64,000 nucleotides of DNA from Thermoflavifilum thermophilum (GTDB lineage Bacteria > Bacteroidota > Bacteroidia > Chitinophagales > Chitinophagaceae), in the NCBI RefSeq assembly GCF_900116565.1, contig NZ_FPCJ01000001.1, positions 682,001 to 746,000 of the forward strand. The letters run 5' to 3'. Numbering within the stretch: the first letter of the stretch is position 1; each line of letters starts with the position of its first letter. Position numbers and translations under genes: made by a program. Below, in pieces: positions 26,575-34,858 of the stretch. The notes below the pieces were generated by a model. It was given only the letters and a program-made list of their open reading frames with translations, had not been told where the DNA came from and ran no database searches.

Positions 26575-28128
26575 TTATTTGGGTTCCATAATCACAACAG
26601 GAACTATCATTTCCTCGAGCGATACACCACCGTGCTGGAAAGTGTTTTTGTAATAATTCGCAAAATAATTGTAGTTGTTGGGATAACAGAGAAATCCATC
26701 TTCTTTGGCAAAGATATACGATGAGTTTACATTGGGCCTGGGCAGCCCGGCTTCACGGGGATCGCGGAATGCAATGACTTCCTTCGGATCAAAATTCAGG
26801 TTTCTGCCATGCTTGTATCGAAGATTGGTTGTGGTTTGCCGGTCGCCAATCACTTTGCATGGGGTTTTCACACGCACGCTTCCATGATCCGTACTCAGGA
26901 TGATACGTACAGGCCGGTCAGCAATTTTTTTCAGGGCCTGATGCAGGGGCGAATGCAAAAACCAGCTGCGCGTAATGCTACGGTAAGACACTTCATCGCT
27001 GGCCAGCTCTTTTAGCACTTCCATCTCCGTTCGGGCATGCGATAGCATATCCACAAAATTGTACACAATGATGTTTAAGGGATAGTTTAACAAATTATGA
27101 ATGTGATTGACCAGCTGCTGCCCGTCGTGATGACTGGTAATTTTGGTATAGGTAAACCGGATATCCACTTTGAGCCGTTTCAACTGATGGGAGAAAAATA
27201 ACTCTTCATACAGGTTTTTGCCGCCTTGTTCATCGTCGTTTTTCCATTCTTCCGGAAAATGAGCTTCAATATCAGCAGGCAACAAGCCGGCAAACACAGC
27301 ATTGCGGCTGTATTGGGTAGATGTAGGTAGGATGCTGTAAAAACTATCTTCTTCGAGTATGCGGAATGTTTCGGCAAAAATGGGCTGAATAGCCCGCCAT
27401 TGATCGAATCGCAAATTATCAATCAGCACCCAGAAGTTAGGCACATCTTTGGAAAGAGCCGGCAGGATTTTTTTCTGAAAAACGGTATGCGACATTACCG
27501 GCGCATTTTTTGCCTTTGGACCTACCCATTCCGCATAATGCCGGGCAATAAATTTGGCAAATTCAGTATTGGCTTCAGCTTTCTGGGTGATAAACACATC
27601 CTGCATCTCGGGACTATCGGCTTTGCCCATTTCCATTTCCCAATACACCAGCTTTTTATACAGCTCCATCCACTCATGATGATCAGGCTGGCTATTGAGA
27701 GCAAGGAATAATTCCCGGAAAGCCTGCTGGTAGGCAAAAGTGGTTTTTTCGGCCACCAGCCGTTTGTTATCAATGATTTTCTTCAGGGCCAGCAGAACCT
27801 GGTTAGGGTTGACAGGCTTAATGAGATAATCGCTGATTTGGGCGCCAATAGCCTCATCCATCAGGTGTTCAGCCTCGTTTTTGGTTACCATCACCACCGG
27901 GATGTGTGGGTAAGTTTCTTTCAACCGGGAAAGGGTTTCCAGCCCGGTCATGCCCGGCATGGTTTCATCCAGCAGAATCACATCTATCGGATGATCCTTC
28001 AGAAACTCCAGTGCATCAAATCCATTGGTAACCGATTGTACGGCATAGCCTTTGTTCTCCAAAAAAAGGATTTGCGACCGGAGGGATTCGATTTCATCAT
28101 CAATCCATAAGATATTTGCCTGGGACAT
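26575..28128 (-). CDS. porX: PorX-type response regulator with PglZ domain
   Basis: About 517 residues. An N-terminal receiver domain has Asp10/Asp11 (ILWIDDE), phospho-acceptor Asp54 in DVILLDETMPG and Lys104 in YLIKPVNP. Instead of a DNA-binding domain there is a linker and a PglZ/alkaline-phosphatase-superfamily domain from about residue 205 with FWVLIDNLRFDQW, STQYSRNAVFAGLLP, NFVDMLSHART and LSTDHGSVRV as metal-site segments. PorX of Porphyromonas controls type IX secretion with kinase PorY and sigma factor SigP, and its PglZ domain cleaves oligonucleotides. The ATG at 28128 is preferred because a -7 element overlaps the longer frame. No porY is present in this window. Confidence 0.93.
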   Translation of the reverse strand: MSQANILWIDDEIESLRSQILFLENKGYAVQSVTNGFDALEFLKDHPIDVILLDETMPGMTGLETLSRLKETYPHIPVVMVTKNEAEHLMDEAIGAQISDYLIKPVNPNQVLLALKKIIDNKRLVAEKTTFAYQQAFRELFLALNSQPDHHEWMELYKKLVYWEMEMGKADSPEMQDVFITQKAEANTEFAKFIARHYAEWVGPKAKNAPVMSHTVFQKKILPALSKDVPNFWVLIDNLRFDQWRAIQPIFAETFRILEEDSFYSILPTSTQYSRNAVFAGLLPADIEAHFPEEWKNDDEQGGKNLYEELFFSHQLKRLKVDIRFTYTKITSHHDGQQLVNHIHNLLNYPLNIIVYNFVDMLSHARTEMEVLKELASDEVSYRSITRSWFLHSPLHQALKKIADRPVRIILSTDHGSVRVKTPCKVIGDRQTTTNLRYKHGRNLNFDPKEVIAFRDPREAGLPRPNVNSSYIFAKEDGFLCYPNNYNYFANYYKNTFQHGGVSLEEMIVPVVIMEPK

Positions 28129-28146
28129 GCATCCACGTGATTTTTT

Positions 28147-28154
28147 CAAAAATA
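28147..28154 (-). promoter_or_regulatory. -7 element of the porX operon
   Basis: Reverse-strand TATTTTTG fits TAnnTTTG, 18 bases before ATG 28128; it overlaps the first codon of the longer frame. No -33 TTG seen. Confidence 0.45.
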
Positions 28155-28174
28155 CTTTTTCTTCTCAGGCATTG

Positions 28175-28182
28175 TAGCTTTG
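28175..28182 (+). promoter_or_regulatory. -7 element of the HD-domain gene
   Basis: TAGCTTTG fits TAnnTTTG and lies 44 bases before ATG 28227, inside the longer computed frame, which supports the later start. Confidence 0.5.
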
Positions 28183-28226
28183 CCTGTAATATCCAGCTTG
28201 TTTTTAACTTTTTCTTAGACGCCTGC

Positions 28227-29486
28227 ATGAGCCAATCCTTATTCCAAAAACAAAAAATCATCAACGACCCGGTATATGGTTTTATCCGGATTGATGATCC
28301 GGTAGTGTTTGGGGTCATTGAACATCCATGTTATCAACGGTTGCGACGGATACAGCAAATGGCACTTGCGCATTTGGTATTTCCGGGGGCTGTGCACACG
28401 CGCTTCCAGCATTCATTGGGAGCTTATCACCTGTTATCGCTTGCCTTGCAGGAGTTGAAAAACAAGGGAATATCCATCAGCGCCGAAGAAGAAACCGCCG
28501 TGAAGCTGGCCATACTGCTGCACGACGCCGGCCATGGCCCTTTTTCCCATGCCCTGGAAGGACAGATTGTGGCCGGCATGCCACATGAACAGATTTCACG
28601 GTTGCTGATGAAACAGCTGATTATGGATGCCCATGGCCCACTGGAATTGGCTCTGTCGATTTTTGATCATACCTATCCTCGTCCCTTCCTCTATCAGCTG
28701 GTCTCCAGCCAGCTGGATGTGGATCGCATGGATTATCTGATGCGCGATAGTTTTTATACGGGTGTGGCTGAAGGAATTATCGGCTACGACCGCATCCTGA
28801 AAATGCTGACAGTGGCGAATGATGAGCTGATGGTAGAAGAAAAGGCCATTTATTCCGTTGAAAAATTCATTATTGCCCGCCGGTTGATGTACTGGCAGGT
28901 ATATCTGCATAAAACGGTGCTGAGTGCGGAGACGATGTTGCAGAAAATCATACAGCGCGCCCGCGAGCTTGCCCTACAGGGCATTTCCGTTCCTGCATCG
29001 CCTGCCTTGCAGTTTTTCTTAACCCTGCAAAATCCAGCCGATTGCCCCCCATCAGAATGGCTTCCCCTGTTTTGCCAGCTCGACGATGTGGATGTGCTGA
29101 TGGCTATTAAAACATGGTGTGCTCACCCAGATCCCGTGCTTTCCTGGCTAAGCCAGGCCCTGCTGAACAGGCAACTTTTCCGGTTGAAATTAAGTTCGCT
29201 TCCATTCGATCAATCCATCATTTCCGGGCTGCAGCAAGAATGCCTCAGGCAATTTCCGTTTCTGCAGGCGCATACCCTGCATTATTTTGTGTACACAGGT
29301 ACAGCATCCAGCTATGCATACAATCCGGCCGATGAAAACATTCGTATCATTTCCGGCCAGCATCGGATAAGGGATATTTCGGAAGTGGAAAACAGCTTAA
29401 TCAACCATACCGTGTCCATCCCCATAAAAAAATTTTACATTTGTTACCCAAAATCCCTAACCGGGCAATTCTATGAGCCACTTTAG
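28227..29486 (+). CDS. HD-domain phosphohydrolase (SAMHD1/dNTPase-like)
   Basis: A 419-residue protein of the dGTPase/SAMHD1-like HD superfamily. The N-terminus KIINDPVYGFIRIDDPV and YQRLRRIQQM is typical. The metal residues are His62 in HTRFQHSLG, His99-Asp100 in LLHDAGHGPFSH, and the late Asp in QLDVDRMDYLMRDS. Family members hydrolyse dNTPs to nucleosides and triphosphate; this subgroup is widespread in Bacteroidota and its substrate is not certain. The start at 28227 is chosen over 28116 because a -7 element lies between them and the extra residues are not family-like. It diverges from porX and precedes lpxD by 73 bases. Confidence 0.92.
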   Translation: MSQSLFQKQKIINDPVYGFIRIDDPVVFGVIEHPCYQRLRRIQQMALAHLVFPGAVHTRFQHSLGAYHLLSLALQELKNKGISISAEEETAVKLAILLHDAGHGPFSHALEGQIVAGMPHEQISRLLMKQLIMDAHGPLELALSIFDHTYPRPFLYQLVSSQLDVDRMDYLMRDSFYTGVAEGIIGYDRILKMLTVANDELMVEEKAIYSVEKFIIARRLMYWQVYLHKTVLSAETMLQKIIQRARELALQGISVPASPALQFFLTLQNPADCPPSEWLPLFCQLDDVDVLMAIKTWCAHPDPVLSWLSQALLNRQLFRLKLSSLPFDQSIISGLQQECLRQFPFLQAHTLHYFVYTGTASSYAYNPADENIRIISGQHRIRDISEVENSLINHTVSIPIKKFYICYPKSLTGQFYEPL

Positions 29487-29559
29487 CGTTTTGGCTGCAG
29501 AAGTGAGCCTGATTTTTATGCGGGTAAAATTTCATTGATTTCATTACAAGGCATCATGT

Positions 29560-30618
29560 ATGACTTCCATCACTGCACACCAGCTTGCCCAGCTTCTGAA
29601 CGGTCGTATCGAAGGTAATCCGAATGCCACAGCCCACCGGATTGCCAAGATTGAGGAAGCGACCGAAGGATGTTTGAGTTTTGTAGCCAATCCCAAATAT
29701 GAAGAATATCTTTACACCACGCAAGCATCTATTCTGATTGTAAATGAAACGCTGGAATTGCAGCGGCCGGTGCAGAGCACGCTCATCCGGGTAAAAGATG
29801 CTTATTCAGCTTTTGCCTATCTGCTTGAGCTGTATGCTGCTCAATCCAATCAAAAGCGGGAAGGGATTGAACAACCTTGTTTTATCCATCCCGATGCAGT
29901 AATCGAAGAAGGTGCCTACATAGGCGCGTTCAGCTATATCGGAGCCCATGCACATATCGGACGCGGGGCACAGATCTATCCGCTGTGTTACATTGGAGAT
30001 CGTGCCCGCATTGGCGCTTCGTCATTGCTGTATGCAGGCGTGGTGGTATATCATGATTGTGAAATCGGAGAACGGGTGATCATTCATTCGGGCACCGTGA
30101 TTGGAAGCGATGGATTTGGATTTGCTCCGCAAGACGACGGGCAGTATAAAAAAATCCCGCAGATGGGTAAGGTAATTGTGGAAGATGATGTGGAAATTGG
30201 AGCCAATACCACCATCGATCGGGCAACGATGGGTGCCACCATTATTCATCGGGGTGTAAAACTTGACAATCTCATCCAGATTGCCCATAATGTTGAAATT
30301 GGCTCCCACACAGCAATTGCTGCACAGGCCGGAATTTCGGGCAGCACCAAAATTGGCAAGTATTGTGTCATCGGGGGGCAGGCTGGCCTGGTGGGGCACA
30401 TTCAAATAGCGGATCACACGCGAATCAATGCCCAGAGTGGTGTTACAAAATCTATCCAATATCCCGGCGCCGCTATCACTGGAACTCCTGCTTTTGATTA
30501 TAAAAGTGCACTGAAAAGTCAGGCAATTTTTCGAAATTTGCCGAATTTAGAAAAACGCGTCAGGGAGCTGGAAGAAACTGTTCGCCAGCTGCTTGCAGAA
30601 AAAGAACGCGTTTCATGA
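29560..30618 (+). CDS. lpxD: UDP-3-O-(3-hydroxyacyl)glucosamine N-acyltransferase
   Basis: Third enzyme of lipid A synthesis, adding a second 3-hydroxyacyl chain from ACP. It has 352 residues: an N-terminal uridine-binding domain (about 1-100, with TEGCLSFVANPKYEEYL), a left-handed beta helix of hexapeptide repeats (about 105-300), and a C-terminal coiled helix (LEKRVRELEETVRQLLAEKE). The catalytic His lies in LIQIAHNVEIG. A TACATTTG at 29436-29443 could be its -7 element, giving a long leader. It leads the lpxD-lpxC/fabZ-lpxA order. Confidence 0.97.
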   Translation: MTSITAHQLAQLLNGRIEGNPNATAHRIAKIEEATEGCLSFVANPKYEEYLYTTQASILIVNETLELQRPVQSTLIRVKDAYSAFAYLLELYAAQSNQKREGIEQPCFIHPDAVIEEGAYIGAFSYIGAHAHIGRGAQIYPLCYIGDRARIGASSLLYAGVVVYHDCEIGERVIIHSGTVIGSDGFGFAPQDDGQYKKIPQMGKVIVEDDVEIGANTTIDRATMGATIIHRGVKLDNLIQIAHNVEIGSHTAIAAQAGISGSTKIGKYCVIGGQAGLVGHIQIADHTRINAQSGVTKSIQYPGAAITGTPAFDYKSALKSQAIFRNLPNLEKRVRELEETVRQLLAEKERVS

Positions 30619-30680
30619 AATTGACTGTAAGCTTCTTTTTTATTTGCAAGAGCTAACGCGAAAAAATTGTCGCAGTATCG

Positions 30681-32099
30681 ATGAAACCATTTAACACGCA
30701 ATATCAGCACACCCTCAGAGAGCCTATTCAGATTTCAGGAGTTGGACTCCACACGGGCCTTGAAGTAAATATGACCATTAAACCGGCTACGCCGGGCTAT
30801 GGCATCAAGTTCCAGCGGGTTGATTTGCCCGACCAGCCTATTATCAAAGCCGATGTAGATTATGTTGTAGATACCTCACGCGGCACCACGCTGGGGCTCG
30901 ACGGTGTAAGAATAAGCACCGTTGAGCATTTGATGGCTGCACTGGTGGGTATGGGTGTTGATAATGCCCACATTGAGCTGGATGCACCGGAAGTGCCCAT
31001 CATGGATGGCAGCGCCCTGCCGTTTGTAGAAGCAATTGAAAAAGGCGGTGTGCAAGAACAGGATGCAAAAAAGATTTACTATTCCATTGATACCAATATT
31101 CAGTTTACCGATGAGGAGAAAAAGGTAGAGCTGCTGGCACTGCCTTCACTGGAATATAAAATCACCACGCTTATCGACTTTAATTCTCCGGTGCTGGGCA
31201 CCCAGCATGCTGCCATGAAGCATATCAGCGAATTCAGGGACGAGATTGCTCCCTGCCGCACCTTTTGCTTTCTCCACGAACTGGAATTCCTGCTGGAAAA
31301 TAACCTCATCAAAGGCGGAGATCTGAACAATGCTATCGTGGTGGTCGACAAAGTGGTGAGTGAAGAAGAGCTGGCCAAGCTGGCAGTAGCCTTCAAGCGG
31401 GAAAAAATTTCGGTGAAAAGTGAAGGCATCCTGAACAACATCCAACTCCGCTTCCCGAATGAAGCTGCCCGTCACAAACTGCTCGATGTGGTGGGCGATT
31501 TAGCCCTGATTGGATATGCTATCAAGGCTCATATTATTGCCAGCCGGCCCGGACATTCATCCAACATCGCCTTTGCAAAAAAAATCAAGGAATACATCAA
31601 GAAAAACCGCCACGCAGCGGGCGTGCCGGTATATGATCCTAACCAGCCCGCAGTGCTGGATATCCGCCGGATTGAAAAGACCCTGCCCCATCGCTATCCT
31701 TTTCTGTTAGTGGATAAAATCATTGAACTTTCGGATACCCATGTGGTGGGTGTGAAAAACGTAACATTCAACGAATATTTCTTTCAGGGTCATTTCCCTG
31801 GAAATCCGGTGATGCCGGGTGTTTTGCAGATTGAAGCCCTGGCTCAGGCCGGCGGAATCCTGGCATTGAACACTTACCAGGACCCGGAAAATTACGATAC
31901 TTATTTCCTGAAAATCGATAATTGCAAATTCAAGCATAAAGTGCTGCCGGGCGATACCATGATCCTGAAACTCGAGCTGCTGCGGCCTATCCGCAGGGGC
32001 ATCTGCGAAATGCGCGGCACCGTATTTGTTGGCAACAAAATTGCTACAGAAGCAGATTTAATGGCTCAAATCGTGAGAAAAGATTCTGCAAGATCATGA
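30681..32099 (+). CDS. lpxC: Bifunctional LpxC deacetylase / FabZ dehydratase
   Basis: A 472-residue fusion. Residues about 1-310 are the zinc deacetylase LpxC, the committed step of lipid A synthesis, with His83 (VEHLMAAL), His265 and Asp269 (RHKLLDVVGDL) and catalytic His292 (GHSSN). Residues about 325-470 are FabZ, the 3-hydroxyacyl-ACP dehydratase, with His371 (GHFPGNPVMPG) and Glu385. The fusion is the normal arrangement in Bacteroidota and joins competing users of 3-hydroxyacyl-ACP. It lies 62 bases after lpxD and overlaps lpxA by 4 bases (ATGA). Confidence 0.98.
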   Translation: MKPFNTQYQHTLREPIQISGVGLHTGLEVNMTIKPATPGYGIKFQRVDLPDQPIIKADVDYVVDTSRGTTLGLDGVRISTVEHLMAALVGMGVDNAHIELDAPEVPIMDGSALPFVEAIEKGGVQEQDAKKIYYSIDTNIQFTDEEKKVELLALPSLEYKITTLIDFNSPVLGTQHAAMKHISEFRDEIAPCRTFCFLHELEFLLENNLIKGGDLNNAIVVVDKVVSEEELAKLAVAFKREKISVKSEGILNNIQLRFPNEAARHKLLDVVGDLALIGYAIKAHIIASRPGHSSNIAFAKKIKEYIKKNRHAAGVPVYDPNQPAVLDIRRIEKTLPHRYPFLLVDKIIELSDTHVVGVKNVTFNEYFFQGHFPGNPVMPGVLQIEALAQAGGILALNTYQDPENYDTYFLKIDNCKFKHKVLPGDTMILKLELLRPIRRGICEMRGTVFVGNKIATEADLMAQIVRKDSARS

Positions 32100-32902
32100 T
32101 TCATCCACTCACTTACATACATCCCGACGCCAAGATCGGACCCAACGTGAAGATTGAACCTTTTACCGTTATACATAAAAACGTGGAAATTGGCGAGGGC
32201 ACCTGGATTGCTTCCAATGTCACCATTATGGAAGGCGCCCGGATCGGTAAAAACTGCCGTATCTTCCCGGGAGCTGTTATCTCGGCTATTCCCCAGGACC
32301 TGAAATTTGCTGGTGAAGAAACAACTGTGGAAATTGGCGACAACACTACCATTCGGGAATGTGTGACCATCCACCGCGGCACACGGGATCGCTGGAAAAC
32401 CGTCGTAGGCCATGATTGCCTGATCATGGCTTATTGCCATATTGCGCACGACTGCATTGTGGGCAACTACTGCGTGCTGGCCAATAACACCACCCTGGGC
32501 GGACATATTACCATCGGTGATTATGCACGCATTGGCGGCATGACGGCTATTCACCAGTTTTGCAACATCGGCGCTCATGCCTTTATTGCAGGGGGCTCGC
32601 TGGTGGGCAAAGACGTTCCTCCCTATGTAAAAGCCGCCCGCTACCCACTCTCCTATGTGGGCGTAAACTCCATCGGCCTTAAACGCAGAGGTTATTCGCT
32701 GGAAAAAATTAACCACATCCTCGACATCTACCGAATTTTATTTGTCAGGGGTTACAACGTAACCAAGGCATTGCATATCATTGAAACAGAACTGCCTGCC
32801 AGCGACGAACGCGATGAAATCGTTACCTTCGTCAGAGAGTCAAACCGGGGTATCATGAAAGGCTATTCCCGCGTACGGCCTACCCATGACGATATCGCTT
32901 GA
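32096..32902 (+). CDS. lpxA: UDP-N-acetylglucosamine O-acyltransferase
   Basis: First enzyme of lipid A synthesis, moving a 3-hydroxyacyl chain from ACP to UDP-GlcNAc. It has 268 residues of hexapeptide beta helix (IHPDAKIGPNVKIEPF, GARIGKNCRIFPGAVI, GDYARIGGMTAIHQF) plus a C-terminal helical domain (RRGYSLEKINHILDIYRILF). The catalytic His is in LIMAYCHIAHDC. The ATGA overlap with lpxC/fabZ indicates translational coupling, and its own end overlaps the next gene by 17 bases. Confidence 0.97.
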   Translation: MIHPLTYIHPDAKIGPNVKIEPFTVIHKNVEIGEGTWIASNVTIMEGARIGKNCRIFPGAVISAIPQDLKFAGEETTVEIGDNTTIRECVTIHRGTRDRWKTVVGHDCLIMAYCHIAHDCIVGNYCVLANNTTLGGHITIGDYARIGGMTAIHQFCNIGAHAFIAGGSLVGKDVPPYVKAARYPLSYVGVNSIGLKRRGYSLEKINHILDIYRILFVRGYNVTKALHIIETELPASDERDEIVTFVRESNRGIMKGYSRVRPTHDDIA

Positions 32903-33545
32903 CCATATCGGCAAAAGATACAATTACGAATGGGTGTTTCGACACCTTTGCTGCGTGTTTGAAACTGCAACACCTGCAGCTGTTGTAGGAGCCAATGGGT
33001 CCGGCAAATCAACCCTGTTGCAAATTCTTTCAGGCAGCATGTTGCCAACAGAAGGCAAACTGAGCTATCTGGACGCAGAGAACCACCCCGTTTATCCTGA
33101 AGATTTTTATCGACACATAAGTTTTACGGCTCCTTATCTGGACTTGCCAGATGAGTTTACCCCCCTTGAATCGCTGAAGTTCATCAGCAGATTCCGAAAA
33201 TTATGGCCCAATACCTCTCTTGCAGAGATGATGGAATGGGTGGAGCTGCCACCCACAGCCAGTCGGAAGCCTATACGCTACCTTTCATCAGGCATGCAAC
33301 AACGAGTAAAGCTGGCTCACGCATTTTTTGTGCAATCTTCTGTTTTGCTGCTCGATGAGCCCTGTACGAATCTCGACAAGCAGGGGGTACAGATGTATCA
33401 TCGCCTGGTTGAACGTTTTACCGAGAACCGTATTCTTGTTATCGCATCCAATCGCCCGGAAGAATATGATATATGTACGAAGATATTGTCAATCGAAGCT
33501 TTCAAGCCGTCAGCCCCTACTCATGCCGATTGGAATGGTGAATGA
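32886..33545 (+). CDS. Stand-alone ABC transporter ATP-binding protein
   Basis: A 219-residue nucleotide-binding domain with Walker A GANGSGKST (residues 35-43), signature LSSGMQQR, and Walker B VLLLDEPCTNLD. The switch (H-loop) position reads ASNRPEE, Asn in place of His. No membrane subunit is encoded here. It overlaps lpxA by 17 bases, so it is translated with the lipid A genes, but nothing in the sequence proves a role in lipid A export. It resembles CcmA-like single-domain ATPases; the partner permease is unknown. Confidence 0.88.
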   Translation: MTISLDHIGKRYNYEWVFRHLCCVFETATPAAVVGANGSGKSTLLQILSGSMLPTEGKLSYLDAENHPVYPEDFYRHISFTAPYLDLPDEFTPLESLKFISRFRKLWPNTSLAEMMEWVELPPTASRKPIRYLSSGMQQRVKLAHAFFVQSSVLLLDEPCTNLDKQGVQMYHRLVERFTENRILVIASNRPEEYDICTKILSIEAFKPSAPTHADWNGE

Positions 33546-33605
33546 GGCTGGATATGCACCAAACTAACGGTATTTTTCGATCTTTGCCTGAAAGCCTGAT
33601 TTCCA

Positions 33606-34445
33606 ATGAGATTGTTTACGATTCATACCGGGAATTTCAAGTTGGATGGGGGTGCCATGTTTGGTGTGGTACCCAAAGTGCTGTGGAATAGCTTGAATCC
33701 TGCCGACGCCAACAACCGATGTACATGGGCTATGCGCTGCCTGTTGGTGGAAGATGGAGATCGCCTGATTTTGATTGACAATGGCATGGGCAACAAACAG
33801 GATGCAAAATTTTTCAGCCATTATGAACCGCATGGGGAACATTCGCTGGAAAGCTCTCTGCAACAACATGGTTTCCATTGGAATGATATTACGGACGTAT
33901 TCCTTACCCATCTGCATTTTGATCATTGCGGTGGCAGCATTATCAGGCAAGGCGATAGGCTCGTGCCTGCATTCCCCAGCGCTACCTACTGGAGTACTGA
34001 AGCCCACTGGACATGGGCCACACAGCCCAATGAACGGGAAAAAGCTTCATTTCTGAAAGAAAATATCCTGCCTATTCAGGAAAGCGGTCAGCTGAAAATG
34101 GTACCTGAAGAAAAAGACTACCCTTTCTCTGCCCACGTCCGCGTGCGTTTTGCCCACGGGCATACTCGTGCTATGATGATCCCTTTCATCGAGTATAAAG
34201 GAAAAACCCTGGTGTTTTGTGCTGATCTGCTGCCCTCTGTAGCGCATATTCCATTGCCTTACATCATGGCTTACGACGTTTTCCCGCTTACTACCCTGGA
34301 AGAAAAAAAATCTTTTCTCCAGGAAGCTCTTGAAAAGGAATACATTTTATTTTTCGAACACGATCCACAAATTGAATGTTGTACTGTAAAAATGACAGAA
34401 AAAGGAATTCGTGCCGATCGTTTTTTCTCATTGCATGAAATTTGA
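33606..34445 (+). CDS. Metallo-beta-lactamase-fold hydrolase
   Basis: A 279-residue cytoplasmic MBL-fold protein. The metal motif HLHFDH is at residues 102-107, followed by WSTEAHW, the RFAHGHTRAMM His, VFCADLLPS (bridging Asp) and FFEHDPQ. The layout resembles quorum-quenching lactonase-like and general MBL hydrolases; the substrate is unknown. It begins 60 bases after the ABC ATPase. GATCTTTG at 33579-33586 is one base off a -7 element, so it may have its own promoter. The GroES-like gene follows 35 bases later. Confidence 0.88.
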   Translation: MRLFTIHTGNFKLDGGAMFGVVPKVLWNSLNPADANNRCTWAMRCLLVEDGDRLILIDNGMGNKQDAKFFSHYEPHGEHSLESSLQQHGFHWNDITDVFLTHLHFDHCGGSIIRQGDRLVPAFPSATYWSTEAHWTWATQPNEREKASFLKENILPIQESGQLKMVPEEKDYPFSAHVRVRFAHGHTRAMMIPFIEYKGKTLVFCADLLPSVAHIPLPYIMAYDVFPLTTLEEKKSFLQEALEKEYILFFEHDPQIECCTVKMTEKGIRADRFFSLHEI

Positions 34446-34480
34446 ACGTAAATGCAAACCTAAAAGCATCAAATTTGTAT

Positions 34481-34858
34481 ATGTCTGTTCATTTAACCGC
34501 TGATAATAAATTGAAAAAGCTGATTGTGGTGGGCGACCGGGTATTAATAAAGCCTTTGAAGCCCAGTGAAATGACAGCCAGTGGTCTGTACCTGCCTCCA
34601 GGCGTGCAGGAAAAAGAAAAGGTACAACAGGGATATGTCATTAAAACAGGACCTGGTTATGCCATTCCTGTTCCGGTGGATGACGAAGACTGGAAACCCG
34701 ATGAAGATCGGGTTAAATACATCCCTCTGCAGGCCAAGGAAGGAGATTTGGCTATATTCTTGGCCAGCGCATCCACGGAAGTGATGTATGAGGGTGAAAA
34801 ATATTTTATCGTGCCTCAATCGGCCATCCTCATGTTGGAACGGGAAGAAGAATTATAA
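34481..34858 (+). CDS. GroES-like co-chaperonin paralogue
   Basis: A 125-residue protein of the GroES (Cpn10) fold. LIVVGDRVLIKPLKP, then SGLYLPPGVQEKEKVQQGYVIKTGPG corresponds to the mobile loop and following strand of GroES, and EGDLAIFLASASTEVMYEGEKYFIVPQSAILMLE is the C-terminal half. It is longer than a normal 90-100 residue GroES, with an insert around AIPVPVDDEDWKPDEDRV, and no groEL follows. The longer frame begins with TTG at 34442, so ATG 34481 is used. The last 43 bases overlap the 3' end of recQ. Confidence 0.85.
   Translation: MSVHLTADNKLKKLIVVGDRVLIKPLKPSEMTASGLYLPPGVQEKEKVQQGYVIKTGPGYAIPVPVDDEDWKPDEDRVKYIPLQAKEGDLAIFLASASTEVMYEGEKYFIVPQSAILMLEREEEL

Noticed and set aside
32066-32716. 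216-residue reverse frame opposite lpxA
   Set aside because: Mirrors the hexapeptide repeats of lpxA; shadow.
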